The notes beneath the pieces were generated by a model. It saw only the letters and a list, made by a program, of their open reading frames with translations. It ran no database searches and was not told the origin of the DNA. Shown piece by piece: positions 9,914 through 23,678 of a DNA stretch of 64,000 nucleotides. The position numbers and the translations under genes were made by a program. Source of the DNA: Variovorax ginsengisoli (lineage in GTDB: Bacteria; Pseudomonadota; Gammaproteobacteria; Burkholderiales; Burkholderiaceae_C); assembly GCF_030486595.1 (NCBI RefSeq), contig NZ_JAUJZH010000001.1, positions 310,001 through 374,000 of the forward strand, written 5' to 3'. The number at the start of each line of letters is the position of its first letter. The stretch's first letter is position 1.

Positions 9914-10736
9914 ATTCGCGCCCCCCTTGGGAATTGCCGAAATCGGCCTCGACGGCCACCGCGGGGTAGTGGAAATGCACCGGCCCCTCGGGCAGCGCAT
10001 TGACGAACTGGTGGACCAGCGGGTCGGCGCTGGCGCGCACCGCGTCCGGGCTGCCCTGCGCGGCAATGCCGCCGTTGGCGAGGATGATCACGTGGTCGGC
10101 GATGCGGAAGGTTTCCTCGAGGTCGTGCGACACGATCACGCTGGTGAGCCCCAGCGTGTCGTTGAGCTGCCGGATCAGCCGCGCCGCGGTGCCGAGCGAG
10201 ATCGGGTCGAGGCCGGCGAAGGGCTCGTCGTACATGACGAGGTCGGGGTCGAGCGCGATTGCCCTGGCCAGCGCCACGCGCCGCGCCATGCCGCCCGAGA
10301 CTTCGCTCGGCATCAGCTCGCGGGCGCCGCGCAGGCCGACGGCGTCGAGCTTCATCAGCACGATGTCCCGGATCAAGCCTTCGGACAGGCGGGTGTGCTC
10401 GCGCAGCGGGAAGGCCACGTTGTCGAACACGCTCATGTCGGTGAAGAGCGCGCCGAACTGGAACAGCATGCCCATGCGACGCCGGGCGGCATAAAGCGCA
10501 TCGGGCGGCATCCGGCCGACGTCATGGCCGTCGAACAGCACCTCGCCACGGCGCGCCCGCACCTGCCCGCCGATCAGGCGCAGCACGGTGGTCTTGCCGC
10601 CGCCCGAGGCGCCCATCAACGCGGTCACCTTGCCACGCGGCACGAGGAACGAGACGCCATCGAGGATGGCGCGGTCGCCATAGCCGAAGACGACGTCGCG
10701 AAACTCAACGAGGGAAGTGGCTGGTGATGGGTCCAT
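9912..10736 (-). CDS. mlaF: Phospholipid transport ATPase MlaF
   Basis: A 274-residue ABC ATPase of the Mla complex. Walker A GASGGGKTT is at 42-50, the signature VSGGMARR at 146-153 and Walker B DLVMYDEP at 165-172, followed by FAGLDPIS and switch His in VIVSHDLEE. The triple-glycine Walker A and FGALFTDMSVFDNVAFP region are typical of MlaF. The start chosen is ATG 10736 (MDPSPATSLVEFRDVVFGYG); no other start fits the family, but there is no convincing Shine-Dalgarno sequence, and a terminator-like hairpin ends a few bases upstream. This is the first gene of the mla-mur-his chain. Confidence 0.95.
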   Translation of the reverse strand: MDPSPATSLVEFRDVVFGYGDRAILDGVSFLVPRGKVTALMGASGGGKTTVLRLIGGQVRARRGEVLFDGHDVGRMPPDALYAARRRMGMLFQFGALFTDMSVFDNVAFPLREHTRLSEGLIRDIVLMKLDAVGLRGARELMPSEVSGGMARRVALARAIALDPDLVMYDEPFAGLDPISLGTAARLIRQLNDTLGLTSVIVSHDLEETFRIADHVIILANGGIAAQGSPDAVRASADPLVHQFVNALPEGPVHFHYPAVAVEADFGNSQGGRE

Positions 10737-10747
10737 GGCAATGAAAA

Positions 10748-10780
10748 AGCCGGGGCGCCCCACATGAGGACATCCCGGCT
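10748..10780 (-). terminator. Terminator-like hairpin directly before mlaF
   Basis: On the minus strand AGCCGGG pairs with CCCGGCT across a 19-base loop, and the stem is followed at once by TTTTTC, as in an intrinsic terminator. The T-run ends 8 bases before the mlaF ATG. It could end the gltBD transcript, which stops translation 170 bases upstream, or act as an attenuator of mlaF. A weak -10-like TATCAT (minus strand, 10795-10800) lies upstream of the hairpin. Confidence 0.6.
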
Positions 10781-10863
10781 CGCGGTAACAGCCAATGATA
10801 AGGGAAGCGCGTAACAGGCTGTGCCTACGACGATTCTGAAAAACGAACCGGATCAAAGGGACG

Positions 10864-10945
10864 CAGGCCGGCGCCGGGCCGCCCCAAGGCGGCCTGCGGC
10901 CCCCTCGGGGGCAGCGACCCACACGCCAGTGGGGGAGCGTGGGGC
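10864..10945. repeat. GC-rich intergenic repeat with nested hairpins after gltD
   Basis: The stretch holds GGCCGCC-CCAA-GGCGGCC (10877-10894) and GCCCCC-TC-GGGGGC (10899-10912), followed by a CACACGCCAGTGGGGGAGCGTGGGG tail region. This arrangement resembles a high-copy repeat that I recall from Variovorax/Acidovorax intergenic regions. It starts just after the gltD stop codon and may protect or end that transcript. Copy number cannot be seen from this window. Confidence 0.5.
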
Positions 10946-10949
10946 CAGT

Positions 10950-12428
<1,479 letters not shown>

Positions 12429-12456
12429 CGTGCTTTCCTGTTCTGTTCGTTGTCGC

Positions 12457-17199
<4,743 letters not shown>

Positions 17200-17244
17200 G
17201 GGCGTGCTCCTTCAGTTTTCGCAGGGAAAAGGAGCATATTGCTT

Positions 17245-17261
17245 TGCACAAATAATGCCAA
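17245..17261 (-). promoter_or_regulatory. Sigma-54 (-24/-12) type promoter of gltB
   Basis: On the minus strand the sequence TTGGCATTATTTGTGCA matches the RpoN consensus YTGGCACGRNNNTTGCW at all but three defined positions, with the diagnostic GG-N10-GC spacing. The -12 GC is at 17246-17247, so a transcript would start near 17235 and leave a leader of about 36 bases with a good ribosome site. RpoN/NtrC control of glutamate synthase is biologically reasonable. No activator site is proven. Confidence 0.6.
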
Positions 17262-17268
17262 ATCCTTT

Positions 17269-17289
17269 AATTGGGGTCAGATTCCAATT
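17269..17289. repeat. AT-rich inverted repeat with GGGGTCAG core (possible RAYT-associated REP)
   Basis: AATTGG (17269-17274) and CCAATT (17284-17289) form an inverted repeat around a loop containing GGTCAG. A GGGGACA sequence follows at about 17320. Such GGGGTCAG/GGGGACA blocks are commonly found beside RAYT genes, as here (RAYT stop at 17382). The region is clearly AT-richer than its neighbours. It also lies just upstream of the gltB promoter. Confidence 0.45.
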
Positions 17290-17346
17290 TATTTCCGATA
17301 AATCTTGTCGACTTAAAATCGGGGACATATCAAAAAACATAGCAAA

Positions 17347-17370
17347 TGATCGCGCATTGGCGCGAGATCA
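17347..17370. repeat. Imperfect palindrome between RAYT and gltB
   Basis: TGATC-GCGC-ATTG-GCGC-GA-GATCA is an inverted repeat with a two-base bulge, 12 bases past the RAYT stop codon and about 110-135 bases upstream of the predicted gltB start of transcription. A bulged palindrome is the usual form of a REP element, but the distance also fits an enhancer site for a sigma-54 activator. Confidence 0.5.
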
Positions 17371-17381
17371 GGCACTTTGCG

Positions 17382-18077
17382 CTACGATTTTCGAGGCAGC
17401 GGCGGCCTGCCTGCGCGTGCCTTGACCGTGCGCCGACCTGTCGTTTTTTGTAACGAATCGACGAATTCAGGGTCGCCGGCGGCCCACCCGTGCAACGTCG
17501 CTTCGGTCAACAGCGCCTGCGCGGCGGCCGGAACGCCCGCGCGCACCATTTCGGCATAAGCGGCCTCGCGCGCGAAGGGCGTGTTGCCCAGCGTCCAGTA
17601 GAGGGGGTGCGGCGTCAGCAGCTTGTCGTGCACCAGGCCGGCATAGTGCCCGTGGCTCGACCACGGATGCTCGCGCGCCTCCGCCACCAGACCGGCGCGC
17701 ACCGGATTCAGGTCGATGTAGGCCATGCAGGCGAACAGGTAGCGGTCGGTCTGGATCAGCGTCGACTTGTAGCGCCCCTCCCACAGGGTCCCGCTGCGCC
17801 CGTGCCGGTCGTTGAAGTAGCGCACGTAGCGCCGCCCCACGGCCTGCATCCATTGCGGCAGACCGTCGGCGGTCGACGGCGTGGCCAGCAGGTGGAAGTG
17901 GTTGTCCATCAGGACATAGGCGTGCAGCGCGATGCCGAATCGCGTGGCGTATTCGCCCAGCAGGCCGAGGAACATCTCGCGGTCGGCGCGATCCAGGAAC
18001 ACCGCCTGCCGGTTGTTGCCGCGCTGGATCACGTGGTGCGGCTGGCCGGCGAGCGTGAGGCGGGGCAGTCGTGCCAT
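17382..18077 (-). CDS. REP-associated tyrosine transposase (RAYT, Y1_Tnp family)
   Basis: A 231-residue IS200-like Y1 transposase domain protein of the RAYT group. Visible motifs are HHVIQRGNNRQAVF at the start, the HUH-type metal motif MDNHFHLL (His60-Phe-His62), candidate catalytic tyrosines in RRYVRYFND (84 and 87), GTLWEGRYKS, and AYIDLNPVRAGLV. The C-terminal tail GTGRR-like/GRPPLPRKS is basic. RAYTs are single-copy, do not move themselves, and are thought to spread REP palindromes. Two palindromic elements lie just downstream. There is no clear ribosome site; the gene may be read from the upstream operon. Confidence 0.88.
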   Translation of the reverse strand: MARLPRLTLAGQPHHVIQRGNNRQAVFLDRADREMFLGLLGEYATRFGIALHAYVLMDNHFHLLATPSTADGLPQWMQAVGRRYVRYFNDRHGRSGTLWEGRYKSTLIQTDRYLFACMAYIDLNPVRAGLVAEAREHPWSSHGHYAGLVHDKLLTPHPLYWTLGNTPFAREAAYAEMVRAGVPAAAQALLTEATLHGWAAGDPEFVDSLQKTTGRRTVKARAGRPPLPRKS

Positions 18078-18118
18078 GGCGGAGGACGGCGCAGGAGGGT
18101 GACGGGCGGCGCGCCGGC

Positions 18119-18979
18119 TCAGGCCAGTCGGAAGCGCGTCTCGAGCAGCGATGTCAGGCCGAACTGCTCGAGCAGCTCGCGCAGCCGCTCGGCCGCGCTG
18201 GCTTTGCGCTGCCCGGTGCGGCGCGCGATGATGAGCTCGTTCTTCATGCTGTGCTCCCAGCCCACGAGCTCCGTCACCGTGACCTGGTAGCCGCTGGCTT
18301 CGAGGTACAGGCAGCGCAGCACGTTGGTGAGCTGGCTGCCGATCTCGCGCGTGTGCAGCGGATGGCGCCACAGCTCCGCCAGCGGCGTGCGGGACAGCGC
18401 CAGCGCCTTGGTCTCGCGCAGGCAGGCGGCGACCTCGGCCTGGCAGCAAGGCACCAGCACCATGAAGCGCGCCTGCTTGGCCAGCCCGAAGGCGATCGCG
18501 TCGTCGGTGGCCGTGTCGCAGGCATGGAGCGCGGTGACGACATCGATCCGCGGCGGCAGCTCCGCCGCGGTCGCGGATTCGGCCACCGTGAGATTGAGGA
18601 AAGCCATGCGGTCGAAGCCCAGCCGCGCGGCCAGCGCGCGCGATTTCTCGACCAGCTCGGCCCGGGTCTCGATGCCGTAGACATGGCCGGCGCCGCCCTG
18701 CTTGAAGAACAGGTCGTAGATGATGAAGCCGAGGTACGACTTGCCGGCGCCATGGTCGGCCAGCGACGCCTCGGCGCCTTCGCCGGGGACCTCGCGCAGC
18801 AGCTTCTCGATGAACTGGAACAGGTGGTAGACCTGCTTGAGCTTGCGCCGCGAATCCTGGTTCAGCCGGCCTTCACGCGTGAGGATGTGCAGTTCCTTCA
18901 GCAGTTCGACCGATTGTCCCGGCCGCAATTCGGCCAGCACTTCCGCCTCGGCCCTGGACGCCTTCGACGCCTTGTTCAT
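18119..18979 (-). CDS. SAM-dependent methyltransferase (Methyltransf_32-like)
   Basis: A 286-residue class I methyltransferase. The glycine-rich SAM motif is LADHGAGKSYLGFIIYDLF; later motifs are VYGIETRAELVEKSRAL, DVVTALHACDTATDDAIAFG and FMVLVPCCQAEVA. The HACDTATD and VPCCQ blocks resemble the family that includes eukaryotic METTL25/RRNAD1, whose substrate is poorly known. The basic N-terminus and the coiled HLFQFIEKLL region precede the domain. Its ATG overlaps the DUF1415 stop (ATGA), so it belongs to the chain aroB-dgt-MFS-DUF1415-methyltransferase. The true substrate is unknown. Confidence 0.82.
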   Translation of the reverse strand: MNKASKASRAEAEVLAELRPGQSVELLKELHILTREGRLNQDSRRKLKQVYHLFQFIEKLLREVPGEGAEASLADHGAGKSYLGFIIYDLFFKQGGAGHVYGIETRAELVEKSRALAARLGFDRMAFLNLTVAESATAAELPPRIDVVTALHACDTATDDAIAFGLAKQARFMVLVPCCQAEVAACLRETKALALSRTPLAELWRHPLHTREIGSQLTNVLRCLYLEASGYQVTVTELVGWEHSMKNELIIARRTGQRKASAAERLRELLEQFGLTSLLETRFRLA

Positions 18980-19548
18980 GATGCACTCCCAGGCCCGACG
19001 TCGAGCGCGGCCCAACCGTCGGCGCCCAACGCTTCGAGCGTCTCGATGTTGCGGCCGAAGATCGCCTCGGCCTCCGGAAAGGCGTCCACCGCCCGGCTCA
19101 CGCTGTCTTCGCGCAGCAGGTGCAGCGTGGGATGAGGCGCCCGGTTGGTGGCGTTGGTGATGTCGTCGGCCTCGGTGCCGCCGAACTGGAAGCGCGGGTG
19201 AAAACTCGCCAGCTGGAATATGCCGTCGAAGCCGGCGCGCGCCAGGCGCCGTTCGGCACGCCCCGTGAAATCGTTGAAGTCGAGGAAATCGGCCAGCGTG
19301 TTCGGTGCCATCAGCAGCGTGGTGTCGCGCTCCGACGCAGCGCTGGCCGCCAGCGCCCGGGCTTCGGCGAGCAGCGCGTCGATCAGTCCGGATTCGTCGC
19401 CCGCCAGGTAGACGGCATAGTGAACCTGGCCACGCACGTGCACGGCCTTGGCGAAGGGGCACAGGTTGAGCCCGATCACGGCGCGCTCGAGCCAGCGCCG
19501 GGTGTCGGCCTCGGCTTGCGCAGCGGAGATCGGAGCGCTTTCGATCAT
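18976..19548 (-). CDS. DUF1415 family protein
   Basis: A 190-residue protein matching the DUF1415 pattern: WLERAVIGLNLCPFAKAV near the start, then TTLLMAPNTLADFLDFNDFT, FQLASFHPRFQF and TNRAPHPTLHLLREDSVSRAV. The conserved Asn-Leu-Cys-Pro-Phe and His-Pro-Thr-Leu-His blocks suggest an enzyme with Cys/His chemistry, but no function is established to my knowledge. It overlaps the MFS gene upstream and the methyltransferase downstream by four bases each, so the three are translationally coupled. Confidence 0.88.
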   Translation of the reverse strand: MIESAPISAAQAEADTRRWLERAVIGLNLCPFAKAVHVRGQVHYAVYLAGDESGLIDALLAEARALAASAASERDTTLLMAPNTLADFLDFNDFTGRAERRLARAGFDGIFQLASFHPRFQFGGTEADDITNATNRAPHPTLHLLREDSVSRAVDAFPEAEAIFGRNIETLEALGADGWAALDVGPGSAS

Positions 19549-20807
19549 GCAGTGCCCCTCCTGGAGACCGGCCGCGCCAGCCGGGCCGCCAGGCCCAGGC
19601 CGGCCAGCGAGCACGACAGGGTGACGATCCAGGTCCATTGCCAGCCGCCCATGCGATGGGCCAGCCAGGCCACGACCGGCGGGGCGACGAACTGCCCGAA
19701 CGACGAGGCCTGCTGCATCATGCCCACGGTGGTCGAGACCGTGGCGGGCCCAGGCGCCAGCCGCACGCTGAGCATGAACAAGGTCGCCGGCACCATGCCG
19801 CCGCCGAGTGAGAACAGGCAGACCGCCAGGTAGCGCAGGGCCGGCGGCAGGCTCCAGGCGGTCTCGGGCGCACCGATCCGCAGAAAGGCCGCGACGCTCG
19901 CGAGCGCCATCACGACGAAGCCCCAGCGCAGCAGCCGAACCGGTGGCAGCCCTTGCTGGAGCAGCCGGCCGCCGACCACGTTGCCGATGATGTTGAGGGC
20001 CGCGGCGAGCGCGGTCAGTGCCGCGTTCCAGCCGCTCGGGACGCCGGCGTCGACATAGATGGCCGGCAGGAATCCGATCACGGCGATCCATTGCGAGGAG
20101 TAGACCGCGAAAGCCAGCGCCAGCGTCCACGGACCGCCCGCACTCAGTGTGTCGCGCAGGCGAACGCCCCACCCCTCTGCCGAGCCGACGGACGCCACTC
20201 GGACGCGGGCGCCGTCGGCCGGCACCGCCAGCGCGACCCAGACGGCCGCGCAGGCCGAAGCCGCCGCCAGGGCGCACCACCAACCGGGCCAGCCGGACTG
20301 GGCGATCAGCGCCGGCCCGACCAGCAGCGCCAATGCCACGCCGAGCGGCATGTAGGCCCCCCAGAGTCCGATGGCGGCCTTGTCGGCACCCACCGGCGCG
20401 ACGGCACGGATCAGTCCCGGCCCTGGCATCACGGCCAACAGGAAGCCGACCCCCTCGAGCGCCCGCAGCGCGAGCAGCCAGGCAAAGGCCTGCGCCGGAT
20501 CGTCGACCCAGACGCCGACACCGCCACCGGCCGCACTGGCGACGGCGAGCAGCGCCAGTCCGGCCAGCATGCTGCGTCGAAGACCGATGGCGTCGGCCAT
20601 CAACCCGACACCCAGGCCCAGGCTCATGCCGGCGACCTGCACCAGCGATAGCAGGAAACCCGCCTGCACCAGCCCGATGGCCAGGCTGGCCTGCAAGGCG
20701 GGCACCGCCGGCGGCAGCTTGCCGATATGCAGCGCCGCGGCGACGCCGCCGGCGACCACCGCGAGCGCGGCGACCGGAATCCCGGGACGGGTCGCAAGGG
20801 GGCTCAT
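19545..20807 (-). CDS. Major facilitator superfamily transporter
   Basis: A 420-residue inner-membrane protein with 12 predicted hydrophobic segments, starting MSPLATRPGIPVAALAVVAGG. The MFS loop between helices 2 and 3 appears as GLMADAIGLRRSMLAG (a G-X3-D-X2-G-R-R-like motif), and a proline/glycine-rich helix 5 region occurs at AVMPGPGLIRAV. Its length and layout resemble the CynX/NimT-like or unassigned MFS group. The substrate is unknown. Start and stop codons overlap dgt and DUF1415 respectively. The long frame upstream of the chosen ATG is a shadow of dgt. Confidence 0.88.
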   Translation of the reverse strand: MSPLATRPGIPVAALAVVAGGVAAALHIGKLPPAVPALQASLAIGLVQAGFLLSLVQVAGMSLGLGVGLMADAIGLRRSMLAGLALLAVASAAGGGVGVWVDDPAQAFAWLLALRALEGVGFLLAVMPGPGLIRAVAPVGADKAAIGLWGAYMPLGVALALLVGPALIAQSGWPGWWCALAAASACAAVWVALAVPADGARVRVASVGSAEGWGVRLRDTLSAGGPWTLALAFAVYSSQWIAVIGFLPAIYVDAGVPSGWNAALTALAAALNIIGNVVGGRLLQQGLPPVRLLRWGFVVMALASVAAFLRIGAPETAWSLPPALRYLAVCLFSLGGGMVPATLFMLSVRLAPGPATVSTTVGMMQQASSFGQFVAPPVVAWLAHRMGGWQWTWIVTLSCSLAGLGLAARLARPVSRRGTA

Positions 20808-21934
20808 GGCACCCACCGCTGCCCCGTAAGGCGCTCGTACTCCCGGATCGCGAACCGATCGGTCATGCCGGCGATGTAGTCCGCCACGCCGCGCTGCCGG
20901 TCGTCGCGACGGGCGAAGGTCTCGGGCATTTCCGCCGGCGCCGCCAGGTAGGCATCGAACAGCGCACGCACCACGCCCTGCGCCTGTTCGGCGGTCTGCA
21001 CCACTTGCGGATGGCGGTACAGATTGCGAAACAGGAAGCGCTTGAGCGCCGTGGATTCGGCCCGCATCCCGGCACTGAAAAGCACCAGCGGGTCGCTTCG
21101 CCGGACCGCGTCGGCGTCGGCCGGCGCGGCCGCTTCGAGCGCGCCCCGCGTGGCGTCGATGACGTCGTAGACCTGGGCGCTCAGCATGCGGCGGATCGTC
21201 TCGTAGAGCACCCGCCGCCCTTCCAGCCCCGGGTGCTCGGCCAAGGCCTCGCGCCGGTGGCGATCGAACAGGTCGACCTCGCCCAGGAGCTCGATGCTGA
21301 TCAAGCCCGACCTGACGCCGTCGTCGATGTCGTGGGCGTTGTAGGCGATCTCGTCGGCCAGGTTGCACAGTTGCGCTTCCAGGCCGGGCTGGGTCCGGTC
21401 GCAGAAGCGCCGCCCCACCCCACCGGGCTCCGCGGCCTCGATCCGCTCGGCATTGGCGCGCGAACAGTGCTTGAGGATGCCTTCGCGAGTCTCGAAGCTC
21501 AGGTTGAGGCCGTCGTATTGCGGATATCGGTGCTCGAGTTCGTCGACCACGCGCAGGCTCTGCAGGTTGTGCTCGAAGCCGCCATGCGCCTGCATGCAGG
21601 CGTCGAGCGCATCCTGTCCGGCATGGCCGAAGGGGGTGTGGCCGAGGTCGTGGGCCAGCGCGATCGCCTCGACCAGGTCTTCATTGAGCCGCAGCGCCCG
21701 CGCGATCGAACGTCCGAGCTGCGCGACCTCGAGCGAGTGCGTCAGGCGGGTGCGAAACAGATCACCCTCATGGTTCAGGAACACCTGGGTCTTGTAGACC
21801 AGGCGCCGGAAGGCGGTCGAGTGCACGATGCGGTCGCGGTCGCGCTGGAAGTCGTCGCGGGTCGGCGCCGGCGCCTCGGCATGACGCCGGCCGCGCGAGC
21901 GGGCCGGATCGCTGGCGTAGGGCGCGAGGCTCAT
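20804..21934 (-). CDS. dgt: dGTPase-like deoxynucleotide triphosphohydrolase
   Basis: A 376-residue HD-domain protein of the dGTPase family, releasing triphosphate from dNTPs and so adjusting dNTP pools. The HD metal site is visible as RLTHSLEVAQLGRSIA and HDLGHTPFGHAG, with later NLADEIAYNAHDIDDG. It begins MSLAPYASDPARSRGRRH at 21934, 19 bases after the aroB stop; an in-frame Met further upstream lies within aroB and is less likely. The length matches the deoxyguanosinetriphosphate triphosphohydrolase-like group rather than the longer E. coli Dgt. Confidence 0.93.
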   Translation of the reverse strand: MSLAPYASDPARSRGRRHAEAPAPTRDDFQRDRDRIVHSTAFRRLVYKTQVFLNHEGDLFRTRLTHSLEVAQLGRSIARALRLNEDLVEAIALAHDLGHTPFGHAGQDALDACMQAHGGFEHNLQSLRVVDELEHRYPQYDGLNLSFETREGILKHCSRANAERIEAAEPGGVGRRFCDRTQPGLEAQLCNLADEIAYNAHDIDDGVRSGLISIELLGEVDLFDRHRREALAEHPGLEGRRVLYETIRRMLSAQVYDVIDATRGALEAAAPADADAVRRSDPLVLFSAGMRAESTALKRFLFRNLYRHPQVVQTAEQAQGVVRALFDAYLAAPAEMPETFARRDDRQRGVADYIAGMTDRFAIREYERLTGQRWVP

Positions 21935-21953
21935 CGGAAGAAGCCCGGCAAGA

Positions 21954-23054
21954 TCAAGCGGCGCAGCACTGCGCCAGGACTTCGCGCACCATGGCATCGG
22001 GCGCGCCGCGCACGACCGCCGAACCGGGCTTGTCGAGCACCACGAAGCGGATTTCGCCGGCCTCGGATTTCTTGTCGACCCGCATCAGTTCCAGGTAGCG
22101 CTCGGCGCCCAGGGCGGGCGCGACCACCGGCAGGCCGGCACGCCGCACCAGCGCGGTCAGCCGCTCGACGAAGGCGGCATCGATGCCGCCGAGACGCGCC
22201 GACAGCTGCGCCGCCAGGACCATGCCGCAGCCGACCGCCTCGCCGTGCAGCCATTCGCCATAGCCGAGCCCGGACTCGATCGCATGGCCGAAGGTATGGC
22301 CGAAATTGAGGATCGCGCGCAGGCCGGCTTCGCGTTCGTCCTGGCCCACGACCTCGGCCTTGATTTCGCAGCTGCGCTTGACCGCATGCGCCAGCGCCGC
22401 GGGCTCGCGGGCGATCAGCGCATCGATGTGGGCCTCGATCCAGGCCAGGAAGTCCAGGTCGTAGATCGGCCCGTACTTGATGACCTCGGCCAGCCCGGCG
22501 CTGAGCTCGCGCGGCGGCAGGCTGGCCAGCGTCGCCAGGTCGCACAACACCAGCTTCGGCTGGTAGAAGGCGCCGATCATGTTCTTGCCCAGGGGGTGGT
22601 TGATCGCGGTCTTGCCGCCGACCGACGAATCGACCTGCGCCAGCAGCGTCGTCGGCACCTGCACGAAGGGCACGCCCCGCATGTAGCTGGCGGCGGCGAA
22701 TCCGGTCATGTCGCCCACCACGCCGCCGCCCAGCGCGAACAGCACCGTCTTGCGATCGGCACCGCGGGCCAGCAGGGCGTCGAAGACCCGGTTCAGGGTC
22801 TGCCAGTCCTTGTGCGCCTCGCCATCGGGCAGCTCGAGCACGTGCACCTCGCGGTAGCGGCCGGCCAGCGCCTCGCGCAGGGTGGCCGCATAGAGCGGCG
22901 CCACGGTGGTGTTGGTGACGATCAGGGCGCTGGCGGCCGAAGGGGCGGCCGCGAAGCTGCGCGGATCGCCCAGCAGGTCGCTGCCGATCAGGATCTGGTA
23001 GCTGCGCTCGCCGAGCTGGATCTCGACGCGTTCGGGAGGGACTGGCAATGGCAT
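21954..23054 (-). CDS. aroB: 3-dehydroquinate synthase
   Basis: A 366-residue NAD- and metal-dependent enzyme that cyclises DAHP to 3-dehydroquinate, step two of the shikimate pathway. Motifs present: [74 protein letters not shown] and [10 protein letters not shown], covering the NAD site and zinc ligands (Glu, His, His). It follows aroK after 56 bases. pilQ-aroK-aroB is a conserved order in beta- and gammaproteobacteria. Confidence 0.97.
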   Translation of the reverse strand: MPLPVPPERVEIQLGERSYQILIGSDLLGDPRSFAAAPSAASALIVTNTTVAPLYAATLREALAGRYREVHVLELPDGEAHKDWQTLNRVFDALLARGADRKTVLFALGGGVVGDMTGFAAASYMRGVPFVQVPTTLLAQVDSSVGGKTAINHPLGKNMIGAFYQPKLVLCDLATLASLPPRELSAGLAEVIKYGPIYDLDFLAWIEAHIDALIAREPAALAHAVKRSCEIKAEVVGQDEREAGLRAILNFGHTFGHAIESGLGYGEWLHGEAVGCGMVLAAQLSARLGGIDAAFVERLTALVRRAGLPVVAPALGAERYLELMRVDKKSEAGEIRFVVLDKPGSAVVRGAPDAMVREVLAQCCAA

Positions 23055-23110
23055 CCCCCGAGTTTAGGTGCATGCGGCGGCGCGGGTCCGGGCCCGGCCC
23101 CGGAGGCCGG

Positions 23111-23656
23111 TCAGTCCGTCAGCGGGCCTGGGTCGGGGGGCACCACCACGCCGGCGAGTTCCAGCTGCATCACGATGATGTTGACCACCACCGAGATCGA
23201 CGGTCGGCCGGTCTCGACGGTTTCGTGGGCGGTCTCGCGGTAGAGGGGGTCGCGCGCGTCATGGAGCTCGCGCAGCCGGCCCAGCGGATCGGCCACCTGC
23301 AGCAGCGGACGCTTGACGTCGTGGCGCAGCCGGCGGAACAGGTCCTCGGGCAACGAGCGCAGGTAGAGCACATGGAAGCCGGCCCGCAGGGCCTGCCGAT
23401 TGGCCTCGCGCAAGACGCAGCCGCCACCGGTGGCGACCACCCCGCGGGGCGCCGCGGCCAGCTCGGCAATGACGGATTGCTCGACATCCCGGAAACTGGC
23501 CTCTCCTTCGCGCTCGAAATAGTCGCGGATCGAGCAACCGATCCGCTCCTCGATCAAGTGATCGCTGTCGACGAAGGGAAGTTGAAGTCGCTGCGCAAGG
23601 CGCCGGCCAATCGCGGATTTGCCGGCGCCGGGCAAGCCGACGAGTGCGACCGCCAT
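23111..23656 (-). CDS. aroK: Shikimate kinase
   Basis: A 181-residue kinase that phosphorylates shikimate with ATP. Walker A GLPGAGKS spans residues 7-14; the shikimate-binding DSDHLIEE and VVATGGGCVLRE, and the lid RPLLQ region are present. Its start at 23656 lies 22 bases after the pilQ stop. The C-terminus is slightly longer than in E. coli AroK and ends in a proline-rich tail. Confidence 0.96.
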   Translation of the reverse strand: MAVALVGLPGAGKSAIGRRLAQRLQLPFVDSDHLIEERIGCSIRDYFEREGEASFRDVEQSVIAELAAAPRGVVATGGGCVLREANRQALRAGFHVLYLRSLPEDLFRRLRHDVKRPLLQVADPLGRLRELHDARDPLYRETAHETVETGRPSISVVVNIIVMQLELAGVVVPPDPGPLTD

Positions 23657-23678
23657 GCAAAGCTGCGAACGCCGCGCG

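Noticed and set aside
17200..18077. A complete insertion sequence around the Y1-type transposase
   Set aside because: No IS200/IS605-type end structures or target duplication were found; gene length, motifs and single-gene setting fit a RAYT.
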